Virus record (IMG/VR): IMGVR_UViG_3300025671_000406
Coordinates: 1-27,554 of that record
Strand: one strand, 5' to 3'
DNA length: 27,554 nucleotides
Source: a virus
This document shows positions 23,393-27,554 of the stretch, piece after piece. The position numbers and the translations under genes were made by a program. The first letter of the stretch is position 1; each line of letters opens with the position of its first letter. The notes under the pieces are model-generated. The model saw nothing but the letters and a program-made list of their open reading frames with translations, was not told the origin of the DNA and searched no databases.

Positions 23393-24025
23393 ATGTACGA
23401 TACAGAGAGAAAATTATTATTTGTCCATATAGCAAAAACTGGAGGATCTTCAGTAGTTTACTATTACACTAGAGGAGTATTCCCAGAACTAAAAGATGAA
23501 ATAAGTGAGGATTATATTTATCAAAATTTTGTAAAACAAAACTTTTTATATGATCCCCGAGCTCCTAAGGTAGAAAATGGTGAGCCTCTATATGAATTAG
23601 GACCCCATTGCCATTTATATGAATACGAAGAATTTTTAAATATAGATGAATATTACAAGTTTTCTATAATGAGAGAACCTGCTAATTATTGTTTTTCTAA
23701 TTTTCACGAATGGCCCCAAGCTTTTAAAAATAAAAATTATACGGACTTTATTTTAAGTGAAGAATTTAAAGAAAAAACAGATCCTCAATTAATACATTTT
23801 AATGATAAAAGTGGAACCTATAAAATGGATAAACTTTTTAAATTTGAAAGATTTAATGAAGTATTTGAATTTATTTCTACTAGATTAAATGATTGGAATA
23901 TTCCTTATTGTAAATCTAATTATAGACCTTATACAAAGAAAGCACTAAGTGAAAACCCCCAAGATATAAAAGACATAGTAAATAAACATTTTCAAGACGA
24001 CTATGAGCATTGGAAAACACTCTAG
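23393..24025 (+). CDS. PAPS-dependent sulfotransferase
   Basis: A 210-residue protein starting two bases after the preceding stop. It has the PAPS-binding signatures of the Sulfotransfer_2/carbohydrate sulfotransferase group: an N-terminal P-loop-like 'LLFVHIAKTGGSSVVYYYT' (5'-phosphosulfate binding, residues about 8-26), and 'YKFSIMREPANYCFSNFHEW', with R94 and S102 in the positions expected for 3'-phosphate binding. 'HCHLYEYEEF' lies between. The family moves sulfate from PAPS onto hydroxyls or amines of glycans. No transmembrane or signal segment is visible, so it should act in the cytoplasm, unlike eukaryotic Golgi enzymes. Coupled to a deacetylase (23-base overlap), it may sulfate the glycan made by the upstream enzymes. 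Substrate is inferred. Confidence 0.8.
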   Translation: MYDTERKLLFVHIAKTGGSSVVYYYTRGVFPELKDEISEDYIYQNFVKQNFLYDPRAPKVENGEPLYELGPHCHLYEYEEFLNIDEYYKFSIMREPANYCFSNFHEWPQAFKNKNYTDFILSEEFKEKTDPQLIHFNDKSGTYKMDKLFKFERFNEVFEFISTRLNDWNIPYCKSNYRPYTKKALSENPQDIKDIVNKHFQDDYEHWKTL

Positions 24026-24626
24026 TATACTAGTAATAGGAGCACACCCAGATGATATTGAAGTAGGGTGTGGAGCTAGTTTATGTAAATGGGTTAAAGA
24101 TGGCATTAATATTGTTGCTGTCGTTATGACTTGTGAAAATGATATTAGAAGAAAAGAACAAGAAAACGCATTTAAAGTTTTAGGTATAGATAAATACCAT
24201 ATTGGACATTTTATAGATGGAAAAATACCCCATGATAAAGAGAGTGTTAGTTTTATAGATAATCTTATAAAACAACATAATATTAATACTATTATTACCC
24301 ATAGTGAATTTGATGCACATCAAGATCATCATAATACTATGAAATCAGCAATGTCTTCGGGTAGATTAATAAATAATTTTTTACATTTTGATACTGTACC
24401 TTTTAGAAGAATAAATTACCAAGAATTATCTAAACCAACTATATATTCTAATGTAGATGGTTTTATACAATGTAAAATAGAATCTATTAAATGTCATGAA
24501 TCTCAATTGTCTAGGTTTCCTATAGATTGGGAAGAAAAACTTATATCTGAAGCTAATTACAAAGGAAATTTTGTTAATACAAATTACGCTGAATCATTTT
24601 ATTGTAAAAAACTTTATATTTATTAA
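24003..24626 (+). CDS. PIG-L/LmbE-family N-acetylglucosaminyl deacetylase
   Basis: A 207-residue zinc hydrolase. The diagnostic N-terminal motif is 'ILVIGAHPDDIEVGCGASL' with H15, D17 and D18. The second motif is 'HSEFDAHQDHHNT' with H106, D108 and H109, the His-x-Asp-His zinc site of PIG-L/MshB/LmbE enzymes. Members deacetylate GlcNAc in GPI anchors, mycothiol, bacillithiol and antibiotics. The length is typical of the family. The start overlaps the sulfotransferase by 23 bases, and the gene ends the run of five modification genes. A GlcNAc added by the GT60-like enzyme would be the obvious substrate, leaving an amine that the sulfotransferase could use. This is a hypothesis; the deacetylase family itself is clear. 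Confidence 0.88.
   Translation: MSIGKHSSILVIGAHPDDIEVGCGASLCKWVKDGINIVAVVMTCENDIRRKEQENAFKVLGIDKYHIGHFIDGKIPHDKESVSFIDNLIKQHNINTIITHSEFDAHQDHHNTMKSAMSSGRLINNFLHFDTVPFRRINYQELSKPTIYSNVDGFIQCKIESIKCHESQLSRFPIDWEEKLISEANYKGNFVNTNYAESFYCKKLYIY
24616..24623 (+). promoter_or_regulatory. ATATTTAT element at the end of the deacetylase gene
   Basis: Exact ATATTTAT inside the last codons of the deacetylase gene, ending 15 bases before the ATG at 24639. It may separate the modification genes from the tail genes. Part of it is dictated by Tyr-Ile-Tyr coding, so the call is weak. Confidence 0.25.
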
Positions 24627-24638
24627 TAAACAACCGTT

Positions 24639-24896
24639 ATGGCAATACAACAAACTAAAGTAACTGAAGAAGAACTAAAAGAAATTGGAGAGTTTCAAGA
24701 AAAAATTAATCTTTTAACTTACCAGTTAGGTCAACTAGAATTACAAAGATTAAATCTAGAACAAAATAAAAAAATTCTAGAAAACGAACATCTTGTTTTA
24801 ATTCAATCAGAAAAAAAGCTAGGTGATTCCTTAAAAGAAAAGTATGGTGATTCTCAAATTGATTTAAAAACTGGTGAAATTATACAATCTAGTTAA
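24639..24896 (+). CDS. Small coiled-coil protein
   Basis: An 85-residue protein. Residues 5-65 are a near-continuous heptad pattern rich in Glu, Lys, Gln and Leu ('EEELKEIGEFQEKINLLTYQ' onward), then 'SLKEKYGDSQIDLKTGEIIQ' at the end. It is likely a two-helix coiled coil with a short beta hairpin, similar in style to small prefoldin-like proteins that are common just before the sheath gene in marine T4-like phages. The 'YGDSQIDLKTGEI' tail is the most conserved-looking segment. It could be a tail-assembly chaperone or minor structural protein. No enzymatic motif. Confidence 0.6.
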   Translation: MAIQQTKVTEEELKEIGEFQEKINLLTYQLGQLELQRLNLEQNKKILENEHLVLIQSEKKLGDSLKEKYGDSQIDLKTGEIIQSS

Positions 24897-24916
24897 TGTT
24901 TTTGAAGCCTCCCTAT

Positions 24917-24924
24917 ATATTTAT
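24917..24924 (+). promoter_or_regulatory. ATATTTAT element before the tail sheath gene
   Basis: Exact ATATTTAT in a 52-base gap, 24 bases before the sheath ATG at 24949. The sheath is a highly expressed late protein, so this copy is a good promoter candidate. Confidence 0.45.
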
Positions 24925-24948
24925 CATTGATAAAATAACTAAATTAAA

Positions 24949-26712
24949 ATGGCTGAAACTTTATTATCCCCCGGAGTATTAACCCGTGAGAACGACCAAA
25001 CTCTCATAACACAAGGTCCTATTGTAGCTGGTGCTGCAATTCTTGGTCCTACTGTAAAAGGTCCCGTTAATATCCCAACTGTTGTTACTTCTTATAGTGA
25101 CTATAAAAGCAAATTTGGTGGTGCTTTCGAAAGTGCAAGTATTAGATATGAATACTTAACATCTGTTGCTGTTTACAATTACTTCCAACAAGGAGGTCAA
25201 ACAGCACTTATTACTCGTATTGTATCTGGAACATTTTCCCCTGCAACTGCTTCTGTACCTGCAATAGGTACTGGTTCAGGTGATTATACTACATCATCTT
25301 TCGAATTAGAAACAATTTCTCAAGGTGAGATCATGAACAATTCTGGAAGTGTATCCACTAGTGGATCCTTAGTAAGTGGTTCAGGTGATAACCTAAGATT
25401 TGAAATTGCTGCTGTAGATTCAGGAAGTGGTCAATTTAGCCTCTTAATTAGAAGAGGAGATGATAATTCCAAATCTAAAACTATTCTTGAAACATGGAAT
25501 AACTTGTCATTAGACCCTAACTCAGCCAACTATATAGAACAAGTTATTGGTAATCAAATTAAGAATTTTGATACAGATAGTGATGGTAACAGATTTATTC
25601 AAGTAACTGGATCATATATTAATAACTCACGATATGTAAGAGTTAAATCTGTAACTAATCCTACACTTAACTACCTCGATAACGACGGAAATTTCAAACC
25701 AGAATACACATCTTCTCTCCCATCTATTGGAAGTGCTTCATATGAAGCTCCAGGCGAAGAAGGAGCATTTGGTGGTGCTGCTGGTAAAATATATGGTGGT
25801 GGTTCAACAGGAACTACGCAATTAAAAATGTATAGCGAAATTGATAGCAATAGTATCCAAGGATTAACTGGTGCTCAATATACCGCTTCAATTTCATTAC
25901 TAGAAAATAAAGACGAATACGATTTTGAAATATTAACACTACCTGGTGTAACAATTCAAAATGGTTCAGTTGCTACTACTACTGCAATTGATGTAGTAAC
26001 AGAAAGAGGAGATGCAATTGCTGTAATCGATACTAGAGATTATGGTTCAACTCTTAACCAAGCAATTACAAACGCTGGAACCGTTGATTCAAGCTACAGT
26101 GCTACTTATTGGCCTTGGGTTCAAATATTATCTGCCGAAACAGGTAAATTAGAATTCGCCCCAGCTTCAACATTAATTCCTGGAGTTTATGCTACAAATG
26201 ATAGATTAGGAGCTGAATGGTTTGCCCCTGCTGGATTTAACAGAGGTGGAGTTGGAGGTGCTATCCAAGTAGAAAGAAAATTAACACCTGCTGATAGAGA
26301 TAAACTATACCAAGGAAAAGTTAACCCAATCGCTTCATTCCCAGGACAAGGTCCAACAATATTCGGACAGAAAACATTACAAACTAAAGCTACATCCTTA
26401 GATAGAGTAAATGTTAGAAGATTATTGATCGAATTGAAACGTGTAATTGGACAAATTGGTGAAGGATTGTTATTTGAACAAAATACAGCTTCTACAAGAG
26501 GTAGATTCTTAAACCAAGTTAACCCATATCTAGAATCAATACAACAAAGACAAGGACTATACGCTTATAGAGTAGTAATGGATGAAACTAACAATACATC
26601 AGATGTAATTGATAGAAACCAAATGGTAGGACAAATTTATATCCAACCAACTAGAACAGCCGAATTTATAATCCTAGACTTTAATGTAACACCAACTGGT
26701 GTAGAATTTTAA
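24949..26712 (+). CDS. Contractile tail sheath protein (T4 gp18-like)
   Basis: A 587-residue sheath subunit (T4 gp18 is 659). The N-terminus 'ETLLSPGVLTREND' and 'GPTVKGPVNIPTVVTSYSDY' followed by 'KSKFGG' are typical of the phage sheath family, as is 'YNYFQQGGQTALITRIV'. The middle (about 85-290) is a variable surface domain rich in Gly and Ser. The C-terminal conserved core carries 'PWVQILSAETGKLEFAPAS', 'AGFNRGGVGGAIQVERKLTP', 'VNPIASFPGQGPTIFGQKTL', 'RVNVRRLLIELKRVIGQIGE' and an ending 'RTAEFIILDFNVTPTGVEF'. Sheath subunits polymerise round the tube and contract on infection. The gene is preceded by an ATATTTAT element and followed by the tube gene, the usual T4 order. Confidence 0.95.
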   Translation: MAETLLSPGVLTRENDQTLITQGPIVAGAAILGPTVKGPVNIPTVVTSYSDYKSKFGGAFESASIRYEYLTSVAVYNYFQQGGQTALITRIVSGTFSPATASVPAIGTGSGDYTTSSFELETISQGEIMNNSGSVSTSGSLVSGSGDNLRFEIAAVDSGSGQFSLLIRRGDDNSKSKTILETWNNLSLDPNSANYIEQVIGNQIKNFDTDSDGNRFIQVTGSYINNSRYVRVKSVTNPTLNYLDNDGNFKPEYTSSLPSIGSASYEAPGEEGAFGGAAGKIYGGGSTGTTQLKMYSEIDSNSIQGLTGAQYTASISLLENKDEYDFEILTLPGVTIQNGSVATTTAIDVVTERGDAIAVIDTRDYGSTLNQAITNAGTVDSSYSATYWPWVQILSAETGKLEFAPASTLIPGVYATNDRLGAEWFAPAGFNRGGVGGAIQVERKLTPADRDKLYQGKVNPIASFPGQGPTIFGQKTLQTKATSLDRVNVRRLLIELKRVIGQIGEGLLFEQNTASTRGRFLNQVNPYLESIQQRQGLYAYRVVMDETNNTSDVIDRNQMVGQIYIQPTRTAEFIILDFNVTPTGVEF

Positions 26713-26719
26713 AAAGGCA

Positions 26720-26727
26720 ATATTTAT
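26720..26727 (+). promoter_or_regulatory. ATATTTAT element before the tail tube gene
   Basis: Exact ATATTTAT 7 bases after the sheath stop, ending 17 bases before the tube ATG at 26745. Confidence 0.4.
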
Positions 26728-26744
26728 AATAAACATAACTCAAA

Positions 26745-27230
26745 ATGGCAGTAAAAGATCCCAATGAAATAATGTTCACCGCCTTTGAACCAAAGGTACA
26801 AAATAGGTTTATTCTTTATGTAGATGGTATTCCATCATACTTAATAAAGAATGCCTCTGCTCCCGGATTCGATGCTGGTGAAATCATCCTAGATCATATT
26901 AACGTATACCGTAAAATTAAAGGTAAAGTACGTTGGAACGATATGACATTAGGTTTATATGACCCCGTAACCCCCTCTGGAGCTCAAGCCGTAATGGAAT
27001 GGGCACGTCTAGCTCACGAATCAGTAACTGGTCGTGACGGATACTCAGATTTCTACAAAAAAGATCTACAATTAGATATATTAGGTCCTGTAGGAGACGT
27101 GGTTTCTCAATGGATAATCAAGGGAGCATATTGTAAAACTGCCACATTTGGTGAATACGATTGGAGCGCTGATGCTGCAATTAATTTAGATATCACCATT
27201 GCAATGGATTATTGTATCCTAAACTTTTAA
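26745..27230 (+). CDS. Tail tube protein (T4 gp19-like)
   Basis: A 161-residue tube subunit (T4 gp19 is 163). 'FEPKVQNRFILYVDGIPSYL' at 15-34, 'SAPGFDAGEIILDHINVYRK' with 'GKVRWNDMTLGLYDPV', 'AVMEWARLAHESVTGRDGYS', 'KKDLQLDILGPVGDVVSQW' and the terminal 'LDITIAMDYCILNF' follow the gp19-like family strand order closely. Subunits form stacked hexamers that make the inner tube through which DNA passes. It follows the sheath gene at 32 bases and is followed by a rho-independent terminator, in keeping with very high late expression. Assigned with high confidence. Confidence 0.95.
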   Translation: MAVKDPNEIMFTAFEPKVQNRFILYVDGIPSYLIKNASAPGFDAGEIILDHINVYRKIKGKVRWNDMTLGLYDPVTPSGAQAVMEWARLAHESVTGRDGYSDFYKKDLQLDILGPVGDVVSQWIIKGAYCKTATFGEYDWSADAAINLDITIAMDYCILNF

Positions 27231-27258
27231 TACCCCAACCCTCCATACCCCGAAAAAT

Positions 27259-27290
27259 GGTGTTCCACTTGGAACACCTTTTTCTTTTTT
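27259..27290 (+). terminator. Rho-independent terminator after the tail tube gene
   Basis: A perfect 8-base-pair stem GGTGTTCC (27259-27266), loop ACTT, GGAACACC (27271-27278), followed by TTTTTCTTTTTT. It lies 28 bases after the tube stop. Confidence 0.95.
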
Positions 27291-27292
27291 AT

Positions 27293-27300
27293 ATATTTAT
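27293..27300 (+). promoter_or_regulatory. ATATTTAT element before the baseplate gene
   Basis: Exact ATATTTAT just after the terminator U-run, 25 bases before the ATG at 27326. Because transcription should stop just upstream, the next gene needs its own promoter here. This makes it the strongest single case for promoter function of this motif. Confidence 0.55.
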
Positions 27301-27325
27301 ATCCACAAATTAGTTATTTTATTAT

Positions 27326-27554
27326 ATGGAAGAACAAGTTACAGAAAACAAATTTAAATTCCCAACCGAAGTTGTCGAACTACCCTCTAAAGGATTAATA
27401 TATCCTAAGGATAATCCTCTATCTTCAGGTAAAATAGAAATGAAATATATGACTGCTAAGGAAGAAGATATTCTTACTAACCAGAATTATATTTCAAAAG
27501 GAACAGTGTTAGATAAATTAATTGAATCTTTAATTGTCTCTAAAATCAATATTA
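27326..27554 (+). CDS. Baseplate hub protein, T4 gp26-like (3' partial)
   Basis: An open frame of 76 codons running off the right edge. It begins MEEQVTENKFKFPTEVVELP and continues with 'SKGLIYPKDNPLSSGKIEMK', then 'YMTAKEEDILTNQNYISKGT' and 'VLDKLIESLIVSKINI'. 'LPSKGLxYP ... SGxIEMKYMTAKEEDIL ... KGTVLDKLI' is the N-terminal signature I associate with the T4 gp26-type baseplate family (Pfam T4_baseplate) of marine T4-like phages. The family call rests on memory of the motif, and the rest of the protein is outside the window. Its place after sheath and tube fits a baseplate or tail-assembly protein. Confidence 0.65.
   Translation, partial: MEEQVTENKFKFPTEVVELPSKGLIYPKDNPLSSGKIEMKYMTAKEEDILTNQNYISKGTVLDKLIESLIVSKINI

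Overview
The window is AT-rich, densely packed and entirely plus-strand. It reads as part of the late structural region of a T4-like contractile-tailed phage, most likely marine. The anchors are at the right end: a T4 gp18-like tail sheath (24949-26712), a gp19-like tail tube (26745-27230), a strong rho-independent terminator (27259-27290) and the start of a gp26-like baseplate protein (27326 to the edge). A tail-completion-like protein is cut by the left edge. Most starts lack a Shine-Dalgarno sequence and sit behind A-rich leaders, which would suit a Bacteroidota host, but the host is an inference only. I saw no tRNA, integrase, transposase or CRISPR array.

Layout. 1-561: end of a tail-completion/neck-like protein. 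580-18706: about 18 kb of fibre and adhesin genes built from shared modules. These include Ala/Ser/Thr-rich solenoid-like repeats, a collagen-like Gly-Thr-Ser protein, a 1512-residue long fibre, three tandem 'CDGRT' tip-like paralogues, and three tandem polyglycine adhesin-like paralogues with a shared C-terminus. A 770-residue two-domain glycosyltransferase (1239-3551) sits inside this block. Its second half matches the bacterial autotransporter heptosyltransferase family, including four cysteines placed like its metal site. 18736-19368: a short virion-like protein dominated by Pro-Thr-Pro repeats, resembling plant extensins. 19437-24626: five overlapping or nearly abutting genes for a two-domain prolyl-4-hydroxylase-like oxygenase, a two-domain glycosyltransferase whose first half resembles Skp1 hydroxyproline GlcNAc-transferase (GT60), a small possible glycosyltransferase, a sulfotransferase and a PIG-L/LmbE deacetylase. 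24639-24896: a small coiled-coil protein, followed by sheath, tube and baseplate genes.

How the genes may work together. In eukaryotes, prolyl 4-hydroxylase followed by a GT60 enzyme is the pathway that hydroxylates Skp1 and caps the hydroxyproline with GlcNAc. Here the same two enzyme types overlap by 20 bases and lie directly downstream of the only strongly proline-rich protein in the window. A deacetylase that could act on GlcNAc and a sulfotransferase follow in the same run. My leading hypothesis is a phage-encoded virion glycosylation system: proline hydroxylation, GlcNAc addition, extension, then deacetylation and sulfation, with a separate heptosyltransferase-like enzyme modifying Ser/Thr-rich fibres. 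Enzyme families are recognised from motifs; the pathway and its substrates are inferred.

An ATATTTAT element recurs between transcription-unit-sized gene blocks, often just after a stop codon and 24-25 bases before the next start. It may be the phage late promoter. There is no gene-free stretch over 300 bases; the longest gap (7228-7481) holds a 55-codon gene and a structured leader.
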